A stretch of 15,340 nt of DNA, from the NCBI GenBank assembly GCA_937910975.1, contig CALEMZ010000209.1, forward strand, positions 1-15,340. The letters run 5' to 3'. This stretch comes from an uncultured Pseudorhodobacter sp. (GTDB lineage Bacteria; Pseudomonadota; Alphaproteobacteria; Rhodobacterales; Rhodobacteraceae). The translations under genes were made by a program, and so were the position numbers. Shown here one piece after another: positions 1 through 7,039 of this stretch (the stretch's first letter is position 1; the number at the start of each line of letters is the position of its first letter). The notes beneath the pieces were generated by a model that saw only the letters and a list, made by a program, of their open reading frames with translations, did no database searches and was not told the DNA's origin.

Positions 1-1
1 A

Positions 2-460
2 CTCCAAGAATCTATTCAAAACACTTTGTCAAAATCCAAATGCGATTCCCCTGCTCCGCTGCCCGAGGCGGATGCCAAACACGCCCTCGGTGCGCTTCTG
101 GTTCGCGTGGCCCAAGCAGATAAAGCCTATCTTTTCCAAGAGGTGGAGCGGATTGACCGCATCCTCGCGCAGCGTTTCAACCTTAGCCGGCTGGAGGCGG
201 CCAAAATGCGCGCCCAATGCGAACGCCTGTCCGACGAGATGCCCGAAACCGAAACACTCATCACCGTTTTGCATGACGCGATTGATCTGGCAGAACGTGA
301 GGCCACCCTTGACGCGCTGCGGCAGGTCGTCTTTGCCGATGGCCACATGCATGAAGCCGAAGATGGAATGGTGACATTAGTGCAGCAGATGCTCGGCGTT
401 TCGCCGCAAACCTGTGCGCGCATCCGCGCCGAAGCCCTCGCCGCGCTCAAGGGTGATTAA
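2..460 (+). CDS. TerB-family tellurite-resistance-like protein, 5' end outside the window
   Basis: This is a small soluble all-helical protein of the TerB type. The frame is already open at the first base of the window. The first possible start inside it is a TTG at 26 with no Shine-Dalgarno sequence, so I take the gene to begin upstream. The readable part has the two internally similar TerB halves: a first segment containing VAQAD followed by an acidic helix with ERIDRIL, and a second segment with the acidic VFADGHMHEAED motif followed by a helix with LVQQML. In TerB these paired acidic motifs bind metal; that is family knowledge, not shown here. The usual length is about 140-150 residues, so only a few residues should be missing. 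No other ter genes are nearby, so a tellurite phenotype should not be assumed; a stand-alone TerB of unknown role is the better description. It ends with TAA at 458-460. Confidence 0.75.
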   Translation, partial: LQESIQNTLSKSKCDSPAPLPEADAKHALGALLVRVAQADKAYLFQEVERIDRILAQRFNLSRLEAAKMRAQCERLSDEMPETETLITVLHDAIDLAEREATLDALRQVVFADGHMHEAEDGMVTLVQQMLGVSPQTCARIRAEALAALKGD

Positions 461-733
461 GTCATGGGGCGGCGCGCGAGCAAATCTTGCGCTCCATAAA
501 GCTGGTGCTGCGGCCTTCGCGGCTCTGCCCCTCAGCAACAGGCGTGCTTTCGCCCATAGCGCGTAACCTCCGAGTGATGGGCCTTTCCCCGCCGATCCAA
601 ACCCGCCCAATCGGCAGGATCGGGCAGGCGTCGGGCCGCTCTGCCAGTTGGTGCTTGCATTGCCACCCGCCACAGCACCCATGATGGGCCAAAGCAAGCC
701 GGACGTGGTTCCCGGACCATAAAAGGCAGCGCT
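461..733. other. Gap without a convincing gene
   Basis: I see no gene here that I can support. Several frames stay open on both strands because the DNA is GC-rich, but none shows a good start with a Shine-Dalgarno sequence, a recognisable motif or a convincing codon pattern. Two minus-strand frames run through the stretch and one continues under the plus-strand gene at 734; I treat them as shadows. I looked for SRP RNA, tmRNA and RNase P RNA signatures and did not find them. Confidence 0.4.
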
Positions 734-1165
734 ATGTACGACATCATCGAACCCATCATCCACAAAGCCACCGTAATGGATCTGCGCATCAACATTAAGA
801 ACACCGGACTTTCCATCGGGGATACCGCCGAGTTGCATCTGAATGAAGATGGATGCGTCTCTGTTTTTGCCACCGCACTGCGCCGTGGCTTTTTCCTGCG
901 CCGCCGCGTGCTCTGCCGCGTCGGCCAGCTTGGCCCCCAGGCCAGTCAGATGCTCACCCCTGCCTTGCGCCGGGGTGAGCGTCTGCGCGTACGCATTGTC
1001 GGCCTGACGCCCGAGCATCTGGCCCCCGAGGGCAAGGCTGAAATGCACATCTCAGTCTGGGGCACGATCCGCCATGTCGACGCCCCCACCGCATCCAGCG
1101 CCTCCACCCGCGCATTACCTGCAAGCCACCCGCAGGATCGCAGGTCGGGGCTCACCCCGACTTAG
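734..1165 (+). CDS. Small basic protein of unknown function, weakly HIRAN-like
   Basis: I do not recognise this 143-residue protein with certainty. Residues about 25-95 resemble a HIRAN-type beta-barrel: a GDTAELHLNEDG segment (30-40), a strand with CVSVFA, then RVGQLGPQ (62-69) followed by LTPALRRGERLRVRIVG (74-90). That is the order seen in HIRAN domains, where a G-x-LP turn precedes a helix and a final strand. HIRAN domains bind DNA ends or occur alone in bacteria. The match is by eye and weak. There is a very Arg-rich stretch at 50-62. The last 30 or so residues are low-complexity Ala/Ser/Pro and overlap a hairpin at the gene end, so the true C-terminus may be poorly conserved. The start at 734 has a weak AAGG 7-8 bases upstream; an internal ATG at 776 would remove 14 residues. 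A long minus-strand frame (377-1048) lies over it and looks like a shadow. Confidence 0.55.
   Translation: MYDIIEPIIHKATVMDLRINIKNTGLSIGDTAELHLNEDGCVSVFATALRRGFFLRRRVLCRVGQLGPQASQMLTPALRRGERLRVRIVGLTPEHLAPEGKAEMHISVWGTIRHVDAPTASSASTRALPASHPQDRRSGLTPT
1142..1163 (+). terminator. GC-rich hairpin at gene end
   Basis: A perfect 7-bp stem GTCGGGG / CCCCGAC with a CTCA loop (1144-1161) extends by a G-T and an A-T pair to 9 bp. It overlaps the TAG stop of the small basic protein gene. Only two T residues follow, so it is not a classical intrinsic terminator; it may terminate weakly or protect the mRNA 3' end. Confidence 0.4.
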
Positions 1166-1298
1166 CCAAACCATGCATCGCCCGCCCGCCCATCCAAATC
1201 GTCACGTTTTCATCTCAAGAAACATCCACACGCGCGGACACTCTGCATACAACAAATAATTTTCCAAGGATTGGCCAACGGAGCGCGTCTAATCTACC

Positions 1299-1847
1299 GT
1301 GATGCTCATGGAAACGCCTGATGAAACCCTCGCCCTTGCCGCCGCCTCCGGCGACAGGGCCGCCTTTGGCCAGCTTCTGGCCCGGCATTATGACCGGGTT
1401 TTCGGGCTCTGCTGGCGGCTGAGCGGGTCCAGGTCCGAGGCAGAGGATCTGACCCAGGACATCTGCGCCGCCTTGCCCACCAAGCTGGCCTCTTTCCGTG
1501 CCGAGGCCCGGTTTTCAACCTGGCTTTACCGCGTGACCGTCAACGCCGCCCATGATCGCCGCCGCCGCGCCGCCACCCATTCCCGCGCCGCCGCAGGCTG
1601 GGGAGACTGGGAAATGAACCGGCAAGCCGGGATCGTCGAGACGGCGGAAGCCAACGATTGGCTGAGCACCGCGATGACCCGCTTGCCCCCAGAACTGCGC
1701 GATACCCTCGCTCTCACCCTTGGCGAAGACCTGACCCAAGCCGAGGCCGCAAGGATCCTCGGCCTGTCCGAGGGAACCGTTGCTTGGAGGATGGCAGAGG
1801 TAAAGAAACGCCTGCGAAGGCTGGCCGCCGAGGAGGCCCGGATATGA
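1299..1847 (+). CDS. ECF-type RNA polymerase sigma factor (sigma-70 family)
   Basis: An extracytoplasmic-function sigma factor of about 180 residues, the usual size for the group. Region 2 spans about 23-92: the helix AAFGQLLARHYDRVFGLCWR, the core-binding SEAEDLTQDI motif (46-55), and the -10 recognition part ending in FSTWLYRVTVNAAHDRRRR. Region 4 spans about 123-175, with LPPELRDTLAL and the helix-turn-helix LTQAEAARILGLSEGTVAWRM. No region 3 or extra C-terminal domain is present. Start choice is uncertain: GTG 1299, ATG 1302 and ATG 1308 are in frame, and none has a well-spaced Shine-Dalgarno sequence. Its TGA overlaps the ATG of the following VWA-protein gene, so the two are translationally coupled. 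The partner protein is the probable regulator of this sigma factor, by context. The target promoters cannot be read from the window. Confidence 0.9.
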   Translation: MMLMETPDETLALAAASGDRAAFGQLLARHYDRVFGLCWRLSGSRSEAEDLTQDICAALPTKLASFRAEARFSTWLYRVTVNAAHDRRRRAATHSRAAAGWGDWEMNRQAGIVETAEANDWLSTAMTRLPPELRDTLALTLGEDLTQAEAARILGLSEGTVAWRMAEVKKRLRRLAAEEARI

Positions 1848-3793
1848 CCGACGATCTGAACAAACTTCGCGCGGCGCTGCACAAGGCCCCTGCCCCCGAT
1901 CCGGGCAGCAAAGAAGCCGCGATGCGGCTGGCCATGCAAAATTTTGACCGCGCCCACCAAGGAACCGCTGCTGATCCGCGTCCTATTCCTGTTCGCCCGC
2001 AAAAACCGGGCTTCCTGACAGGAGTACGACACATGCTTTCGACCCTCACCACCCGCCCCATCCTCGCCGCCACCACCTCGGCTGCCGCGCTCTGCCTTGG
2101 CCTGATCGTGGTACTGCCTATGGGGGACTTTTCCCCCGATGCCCCATTTGCTGTCGACGAAGGGGGGCGCAGTGAGGCCCCGCTTCTGGCAAAACCCGAG
2201 GCCGCGCCGATGATCGTTGCCGAAGAAGCCGCCGCCGATACCAGCGCCACGATGGGCGCGACCGCCCCCGCGGCACTTGCGCAGGACCAGATGGCAACCA
2301 AGCGGCTCATGCAGCCCGAAAGCGCCTTTCTCGCGCCCTTGGCGACCGTCGCCCCCACGCCCTTTCCCATGGATCAGATCGCGCCGCAGGTCGAGAACAC
2401 CGAGGCCTTTGCCAATGAAGCGGCGAACCCGATCAAGATGACCGCCGAAGACCCGGTTTCTACCTTCTCCGTTGATGTCGATACCGCGAGTTACGCGATA
2501 ATCCGTTCCTCTCTCATGCGCGGGCAACTCCCGCCCGCAGAGGCCGTGCGGACCGAGGAGATGGTGAACTATTTCCCCTATACCTACCCCGCGCCAGAAC
2601 CGGGTGAGGCCCCTTTCAAACCCACAGTCACAGTAATGCCGACGCCGTGGAACGCTGGCACGCAATTGGTGCGTATCGGGTTGCAAGGCCGCCTGCCCGC
2701 GATTGCCGAGCGCCCGCCGCTGAACCTCGTGTTCCTGATCGACACCTCCGGCTCAATGCAAAGCGCGGACAAGCTGCCGTTGCTCAAGCAATCCTTGCGC
2801 CTGCTGCTGCCGCAGCTTCGGCCCGAAGATGAGGTCGCGATTGTTGCCTATGCCGGATCAGCGGGCGAAGTGCTGCCGCCCACGCGCGCCGAAAACGCTG
2901 CTACCATTCTGGACGCGCTGGATCTGTTGGAGGCGGGCGGCTCCACCGCCGGGGCCGAGGGCATGGAGCTGGCTTACCGCGTGGCCGAGAGGATGACCGC
3001 GAAGGGCGAGGTTTCGCGCGTTCTGCTGGCCACGGACGGGGATTTCAACGTCGGCATCTCAGACCCGGAAGGGTTGGAGAAATACGTCGAGAAAAAACGC
3101 GCGCAGGGGACGTATCTTTCTGTCCTTGGATTCGGGCGCGGCAATCTGGATGATGCAACGATGCAGGCGCTGGCCCAATCGGGCAATGGCATGGCCGCCT
3201 ATATCGACACACTGCAAGAGGCGCGCAAAGTGCTGGTGGACCAACTTTCGGGCGCGCTGTTTCCGATTGCGAATGACGTAAAGATACAGGTGGAATGGAA
3301 CCCCACACAAGTCGCTGAATATCGGCTGATCGGTTTTGAAACGCGCGCTTTGGCACGGGAAGATTTCAACAACGACAAGGTGGATGCAGGCGAAATTGGC
3401 GCAGGCCATGCGGTGACGGCGCTTTATGAGGTGACCGCCCCCGGCAGCGCGGCGCTGGCCAATGATCCGTTGCGCTATGGCAAAGCGGCAGCGCCGAGTG
3501 AAAGCGCCGAGCTGGGTTACTTGCGCCTGCGCTACAAAGCACCGGGCGAGAGCACATCCGCCCTGATTGAGGTGCCGATTGCCTCGGGTGATATTCCCGC
3601 CGATGAAGACGCCCGCTTTGCCGCCGCAATCGCTGGCTTTGGCCAATTGCTGACCGGAGCTAAGTACCTTGGCGATTGGGGCTGGGAGGAGGCCACCGCG
3701 CTGGCGCTTTCAGGGCGGGGTGCGGATGCATTTGGCTATCGCGCCGAAGCCGTGAACCTGATGCGATTGGCGCAATCGCTTTCAACGCAATAG
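1844..3793 (+). CDS. Membrane-anchored VWA-domain protein, YfbK type, with anti-sigma-like N-terminus
   Basis: A 649-residue protein that starts at the ATGA overlap with the sigma factor gene; longer readings of the frame run into that gene and are rejected. Residues 1-70 are cytoplasmic-looking and lack Cys or a lipobox. Residues about 72-94 form one membrane segment. Then come an Ala/Pro-rich linker, the YfbK-specific N-terminal domain (from about 203, starting DPVSTFSVDVDTASYA), and a von Willebrand A domain (about 290-465) with a complete MIDAS: D300-T-S302-G-S304, T368 and D398. A C-terminal region of the type found after YfbK VWA domains (DUF3520) follows to about 640. MIDAS motifs bind a divalent metal and mediate protein contacts. 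The topology puts the VWA part in the periplasm. Coupling to an ECF sigma factor and the short N-terminal tail before the membrane suggest an anti-sigma role; this is inference. Function of YfbK proteins is unsettled. Confidence 0.88.
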   Translation: MTDDLNKLRAALHKAPAPDPGSKEAAMRLAMQNFDRAHQGTAADPRPIPVRPQKPGFLTGVRHMLSTLTTRPILAATTSAAALCLGLIVVLPMGDFSPDAPFAVDEGGRSEAPLLAKPEAAPMIVAEEAAADTSATMGATAPAALAQDQMATKRLMQPESAFLAPLATVAPTPFPMDQIAPQVENTEAFANEAANPIKMTAEDPVSTFSVDVDTASYAIIRSSLMRGQLPPAEAVRTEEMVNYFPYTYPAPEPGEAPFKPTVTVMPTPWNAGTQLVRIGLQGRLPAIAERPPLNLVFLIDTSGSMQSADKLPLLKQSLRLLLPQLRPEDEVAIVAYAGSAGEVLPPTRAENAATILDALDLLEAGGSTAGAEGMELAYRVAERMTAKGEVSRVLLATDGDFNVGISDPEGLEKYVEKKRAQGTYLSVLGFGRGNLDDATMQALAQSGNGMAAYIDTLQEARKVLVDQLSGALFPIANDVKIQVEWNPTQVAEYRLIGFETRALAREDFNNDKVDAGEIGAGHAVTALYEVTAPGSAALANDPLRYGKAAAPSESAELGYLRLRYKAPGESTSALIEVPIASGDIPADEDARFAAAIAGFGQLLTGAKYLGDWGWEEATALALSGRGADAFGYRAEAVNLMRLAQSLSTQ

Positions 3794-3815
3794 GCGCTGC
3801 CCCCCCCCTCGCGTT

Positions 3816-3837
3816 GCGTATTTTTGCAAAGGAGAAG
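3816..3837 (+). repeat. Short Rhodobacteraceae-type intergenic motif
   Basis: Downstream of the VWA gene a run of nine C residues (3800-3808) is followed by GCGTATTTTTG and then a purine-rich AAAGGAGAAG. A similar arrangement, GC-rich DNA followed by a TATTTG core and an AGA-GAA tail, occurs on the minus strand at 5536-5594. I recall this pattern as recurrent between genes in the family; it cannot be tested within one window. A weak GCCC/GGGC hairpin followed by GTTTT lies next to it (3837-3856) and may help termination. Confidence 0.3.
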
Positions 3838-3961
3838 CCCGCGGTGGGGCGTTTTGCATTTTTGAGCTGGTTGCGTTGGCTAGCAATACGCAGGCATGCT
3901 GATCGCACGTCGCGCGAGGAGTGCCTGCCACAGTATAAGCGCCCGTTTATATAGTAGGAAA

Positions 3962-4038
3962 TGGTGCACCCAGAGCGATTCGAACGCCCGACCCTCAGAT
4001 TCGTAGTCTGATGCTCTATCCAGCTGAGCTATGGGTGC
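3962..4038 (-). tRNA. tRNA-Arg (anticodon ACG)
   Basis: The minus strand folds into a complete 77-nt cloverleaf. The acceptor stem GCACCCA / TGGGTGC is 7 bp, the discriminator base is A, and the 3' CCA is encoded. The D arm contains AGCTCAGCTGGATAGAGC. The anticodon stem TCAGA/TCTGA closes the loop CTACGAA, giving anticodon ACG; A34 would be edited to inosine by TadA so that CGU, CGC and CGA are read. The T arm contains GTTCGAATC. It lies between the convergent VWA gene and the histidine kinase gene on the same strand. I see no integrase gene or repeated 3' tRNA end that would mark an integration site here. Confidence 0.97.
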
Positions 4039-4047
4039 AGTGTGGGC

Positions 4048-4076
4048 GATTTAGCGCCCCGCGTCAGGCAATGCAA
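4048..4076 (-). promoter_or_regulatory. Probable promoter of tRNA-Arg
   Basis: On the minus strand TTGCAT (4071-4076) and TAAATC (4048-4053) are separated by exactly 17 bases, and the -10 ends 9 bases before the mature tRNA 5' end. The -35 matches a sigma-70 box at four of six positions and the -10 at three of six. The short distance to the tRNA start argues for it. Its -35 overlaps the distal arm of the hairpin that follows the histidine kinase gene. Confidence 0.45.
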
Positions 4077-4102
4077 GGGGGGAAAAGCACGAATTCCCCC
4101 TT
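4075..4102 (-). terminator. Hairpin after the histidine kinase gene
   Basis: Directly after the kinase TGA the minus strand reads AAGGGGGAA, a loop TTCGTGCTT, then TTCCCCCCTT. This gives a stem of nine base pairs with one bulged C. There is no real T-run after it, so termination would be imperfect; read-through would lead into the tRNA. Confidence 0.4.
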
Positions 4103-5536
4103 TCATCCCGTGAACATGTCCAGATCGTCAGACTTTGGCAAATGAATCATAAACTCCGTGCCCGTCTCATCAGATCGCAATAATTCCAGACGCCCACCAT
4201 GGCCGCGCACCAGCTCAAACGCAATCGCAAGCCCGAGGCCAGAGCCACCCTTGCGCGTTCCACCCTGAAACGCAGTGAACAAATGGTCGCGCGCACGAGG
4301 CGGCAGGCCAGGCCCCGAGTCGCCCACGCGGATCCACCATTCCGCCTCACTCTCGCCACCCGAAACCTCGATCACGCCCTCTTTGCCTGTCGCCTCCAAC
4401 GCCTGCATCGCGTTACGCATCAAATTGGCCAAGACGCGGTAAAGCTGTTCGGCATCGGCACGAAGGTTCAGCCCGGCGGGCACATCCACCAAACAGGTGA
4501 TCCCCGGTCGCTCGCCCAGCGCTTCGGCTTCGATCACTTCCTCAATCAGTGGCCGCAAAGCCAGCCGGGACAGGCGCGGGGGCGGCTCTTCCGCCTTTCC
4601 AAAGGCAAGGGTTGATTCGCATAGTGACACAGCCCGCGTGATGGAGCCCACCAGCTTTGGCGCGATCCGCGCGACCGCCGGGTCCGCGCTCCGTTCAATC
4701 CGATCCGCAAAAAGCTGCGCCGTTGTCAGAATATTGCGCAGATCATGGCTAATCTTGGCTACGGCAGAGCCCAGTTGCGCCAAACGTTCTTTTTGGCGCA
4801 AAGCCCCCGTCATCTGGGTTTGCAGGCTTAGCAACGCTTCTTCGGCGTCGCGCAGCTCCGACACGCCTGAAGTCGGCGCAATGACGCGTCGGGCGTCTTC
4901 CGGTGCCTCGGCATATAGCGCCATATGGCGCACCACGCGCCTTATCGGCTGCACCAGCAATCGCTGCGCGGCCAAGAACAGCAGCGCTGCCGTTACCACC
5001 GATATAATCGCCGACAGCACCAGAATGCGCAGCCCATAGTCCAGCATCGCATGCCGTAGTGGCCCGGTAGGCATTGTCACTTCAATCAAGGAACCGGCAT
5101 CTTGTACCGGGTTGCCTATAACCCGAATGGAGTGCTCTTGTCGGTCTACCAAGACCACAAGCGCGTCGCGCATGAGGTGCAGCGGTGTTGCAAAGCGCAA
5201 ATCATAGGTCGCCGAAATATCTTCGGTCATCGGGGAGGAAAGGATCAACTGCCGTATCTGATCGCGCCAGAGCACCACGTTTAAAACGCCCGCATTGGCC
5301 AGCAATTCAGCTTCCAACTCCGCGCTCAGCATCCCATCGGTGGCGAGCAGCGCCAAGGAGGCAATCTGCGCCTTCTCCAATCGCAACAGCAAGAAGTCTT
5401 CCCTAAACCGCGCAATTGATGGCACAAAGATCAGCACTTCGGCCAACATGACGAAGGCCACAGTCAACATCAGGAACCGCCCCGACAACGTGTTCAAGAA
5501 ACCTGACTTCCTCAGTCCCAAAACCAACACCCTCAT
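4103..5536 (-). CDS. Membrane-bound sensor histidine kinase (orphan)
   Basis: A 477-residue two-component sensor kinase of the inner membrane. Membrane segment 1 is about residues 20-40. A periplasmic sensor region of about 125 residues follows, with no domain I recognise. Membrane segment 2 (about 168-190) leads into a HAMP-like linker (to about 245). The dimerisation/phosphoacceptor helix holds the H-box KISHDLRNIL with His264. The HATPase domain shows the N-box NLMRNAMQAL (371-380), the D-box GDSGPGLP (405-412) and the G-box GGSGLGLAIAFELVRGHGG (430-448). It autophosphorylates on His and should pass phosphate to a response regulator, but none is encoded nearby. Start at 5536 has only a poor Shine-Dalgarno sequence and lies at the edge of a repeat-like element; a GTG six bases further in is an alternative. 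The upstream reductase gene is 81 bases away across a strong hairpin, so co-transcription is uncertain. Confidence 0.92.
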   Translation of the reverse strand: MRVLVLGLRKSGFLNTLSGRFLMLTVAFVMLAEVLIFVPSIARFREDFLLLRLEKAQIASLALLATDGMLSAELEAELLANAGVLNVVLWRDQIRQLILSSPMTEDISATYDLRFATPLHLMRDALVVLVDRQEHSIRVIGNPVQDAGSLIEVTMPTGPLRHAMLDYGLRILVLSAIISVVTAALLFLAAQRLLVQPIRRVVRHMALYAEAPEDARRVIAPTSGVSELRDAEEALLSLQTQMTGALRQKERLAQLGSAVAKISHDLRNILTTAQLFADRIERSADPAVARIAPKLVGSITRAVSLCESTLAFGKAEEPPPRLSRLALRPLIEEVIEAEALGERPGITCLVDVPAGLNLRADAEQLYRVLANLMRNAMQALEATGKEGVIEVSGGESEAEWWIRVGDSGPGLPPRARDHLFTAFQGGTRKGGSGLGLAIAFELVRGHGGRLELLRSDETGTEFMIHLPKSDDLDMFTG

Positions 5537-5594
5537 TCATCTGTTCACAAATATCCCCGGGAGGGGTCCGGGGAGGGCAGGCAGCCCTCCCCGG
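5536..5594 (-). repeat. GC-rich hairpin plus conserved-looking intergenic element
   Basis: Minus strand: a perfect 11-bp stem CCGGGGAGGGC / GCCCTCCCCGG with a 5-base loop (5568-5594), then ACCCCTCCCGGGGATATTTG and a purine-rich tail up to the kinase start codon. A second small CCCC/GGGG pairing (5555-5566) is possible. The stem lacks a T-run, so it resembles a REP-like or attenuator element more than a plain terminator. It would separate the reductase transcript from the kinase. Confidence 0.5.
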
Positions 5595-5617
5595 CGCGCG
5601 CAGATACACATCTTACA

Positions 5618-7036
5618 TCAGGGAAAGAAGCGCTGCACCAGCCCAACCACCCGCTTAACCTTTGGACTATCAAATAATGCCGGTGAAAAATAGGCTCCTG
5701 CGGCGCGTTTGGAAACCTCATTGAGCGTGGGATACGGCAGCACCGTTCCGGCAATGGCCCCCATCTTCAATTTGGAGGCAATCGCCAATGCCCAAAGCCC
5801 GATCAACTCACCCGCTTGCGCCCCCGCGATCGAAACACCAATCGGCCGGCCTTTAAGCACCATCACCTTGATCAGGCCCTCCGTCCGACCCTGCGTTTGC
5901 GCGCGGTCATTCTCGGCATATTCAAAGCGAATGACCTTAAGCGCATCGCCATGCAGCTTTCGCGCTTCGGCTTCTGTCGGGCCAATCTGGGCAAGCTCCG
6001 GGTCGGTATAGGTGGCCCATGGAATATGGGCAGTTCTGGCCTTGGCGGGCAGGCCAAACAGCATTTGCCGGATGACAACCCCAGCGTGATAACCTGCCAC
6101 ATGGGTAAATTGCAGCCCTCCCGCCGCATCCCCAACCGCATAGACGCGACGATTGGACGACCGCAGATCAGCCCCCACAGTCACGCCTTTGCGGCTGTAT
6201 TCCACGCCCGCCTTTTCCAGTCCCAGCCCCTCAAGCGAGACTTGACGCCCCACTGCCATCAAAAGATGCGACCCTTTGAGGATACGCCCGTCCTTGATCT
6301 CTACTTCAATTGCCCCCTCCGCCCCGCCGATCCGTACGACTGGGGCCTCCTCCATCACCGCAACCCCTTCGGCGCGCATCTTTTCCAACACCACCGCAGC
6401 AGTTTCGGGGTCGTCGCGGCCAAGGGCCTTTGCCCCCTCGATCACCGTCACCTGACAGCCAAGCCGCCGATGCGCCTGCGCCATTTCCATGCCGATCGGG
6501 CCACCACCAATCACGATCAGATGCGCAGGGCGTTCACGTTGGGCAAATATCGTCTCATTGGTCAGATAAGGTACGGTCTCCACGCCCGGAATCGGCGGCA
6601 CGAAGGGGCGAGAGCCCGTTGCCAATACAAACCGACGCGCCGTAATGCGGTAATTGCCCGCGATCACCTCTTTCGGGCCAGAGAACTTGGCCCATTCGCG
6701 GATGACGCGCACACCCAGGCCTTCAAACCGTTCCTGACTGTCCACAGGAGCGATCGTGTCGACCACCCGCGCCACATGGTCCATGACCGCGCCAAAATCA
6801 ATCTGGGGGGTGCTGGGCGTGATGCCAAACGGGCCACCGGTTGTCATCGCATGTGCATGTTTGGCCGCAGCAATCAGCGCTTTTGACGGTACGCAACCTG
6901 CGTTCAGGCAATCACCGCCCATCTCAGCGCCTTCAATCAACACCACCCGCGCGCCCATCTGCACCGCCCCTGCCGCAATCGACAACCCGCCGGAACCCGC
7001 GCCGATGATGCAAAGGTCTGTTTTGATATGTTCCAT
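5618..7036 (-). CDS. FAD-dependent pyridine nucleotide-disulfide oxidoreductase (MerA/Lpd-like)
   Basis: A 472-residue class I flavoprotein disulfide reductase. It has the FAD-binding IGAGSGGLSIAAG (11-23), the redox-active disulfide GGDCLNAGCVPSK with C43 and C48, the NAD(P)H site IGGGPIGMEMAQAHRRLG (176-193), the second FAD motif VYAVGDAAGG (298-307) and a C-terminal dimerisation domain. Where lipoamide dehydrogenase has the catalytic His of HPT, this protein has Y435 in LPYPTLNE, as mercuric reductases do. It lacks both the N-terminal HMA domain and the C-terminal vicinal Cys pair of true MerA, so Hg(II) reductase activity is unlikely. No lipoyl-enzyme genes are nearby either. ATG 7036 lies 3 bases after the stop of the TVP38 gene, so the two are one operon. 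In other bacteria these two modules occur as one fused polypeptide (established annotation). The natural substrate is unknown. Confidence 0.92.
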   Translation of the reverse strand: MEHIKTDLCIIGAGSGGLSIAAGAVQMGARVVLIEGAEMGGDCLNAGCVPSKALIAAAKHAHAMTTGGPFGITPSTPQIDFGAVMDHVARVVDTIAPVDSQERFEGLGVRVIREWAKFSGPKEVIAGNYRITARRFVLATGSRPFVPPIPGVETVPYLTNETIFAQRERPAHLIVIGGGPIGMEMAQAHRRLGCQVTVIEGAKALGRDDPETAAVVLEKMRAEGVAVMEEAPVVRIGGAEGAIEVEIKDGRILKGSHLLMAVGRQVSLEGLGLEKAGVEYSRKGVTVGADLRSSNRRVYAVGDAAGGLQFTHVAGYHAGVVIRQMLFGLPAKARTAHIPWATYTDPELAQIGPTEAEARKLHGDALKVIRFEYAENDRAQTQGRTEGLIKVMVLKGRPIGVSIAGAQAGELIGLWALAIASKLKMGAIAGTVLPYPTLNEVSKRAAGAYFSPALFDSPKVKRVVGLVQRFFP

Positions 7037-7039
7037 GGT

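Noticed and set aside
26..28. TTG as the true start of the TerB-like gene
   Set aside because: No ribosome binding site, and the frame is open to the window edge with residues that fit the family's N-terminus.
461..733. Structured RNA gene (6S, SRP RNA, RNase P RNA or tmRNA)
   Set aside because: None of the conserved core sequences of these RNAs could be found on either strand.
377..1048. 223-codon minus-strand frame
   Set aside because: It runs antisense to the TerB end and the small basic protein gene, shows no motif and has no ribosome binding site; GC-rich DNA often leaves such frames open.
1526..2686. 386-codon minus-strand frame
   Set aside because: It lies wholly opposite the sigma factor and VWA genes, is Gly/Arg-rich without domain features, and is a shadow of their codon pattern.
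3059..3646. 195-codon minus-strand frame
   Set aside because: It is antisense to the VWA domain coding region, with no start signal or motif.
3962..4038. tRNA-Arg as an integration site
   Set aside because: No integrase, no repeated tRNA 3' end and no change of base composition on either side.
5816..6886. 356-codon plus-strand frame
   Set aside because: It is antisense to the well-supported FAD reductase and its His/Arg-rich product resembles no family.
5618..7036. Mercuric reductase as the product name
   Set aside because: The C-terminal vicinal cysteine pair and HMA domain are missing and no mer genes are near; only the Tyr435 position agrees with MerA.
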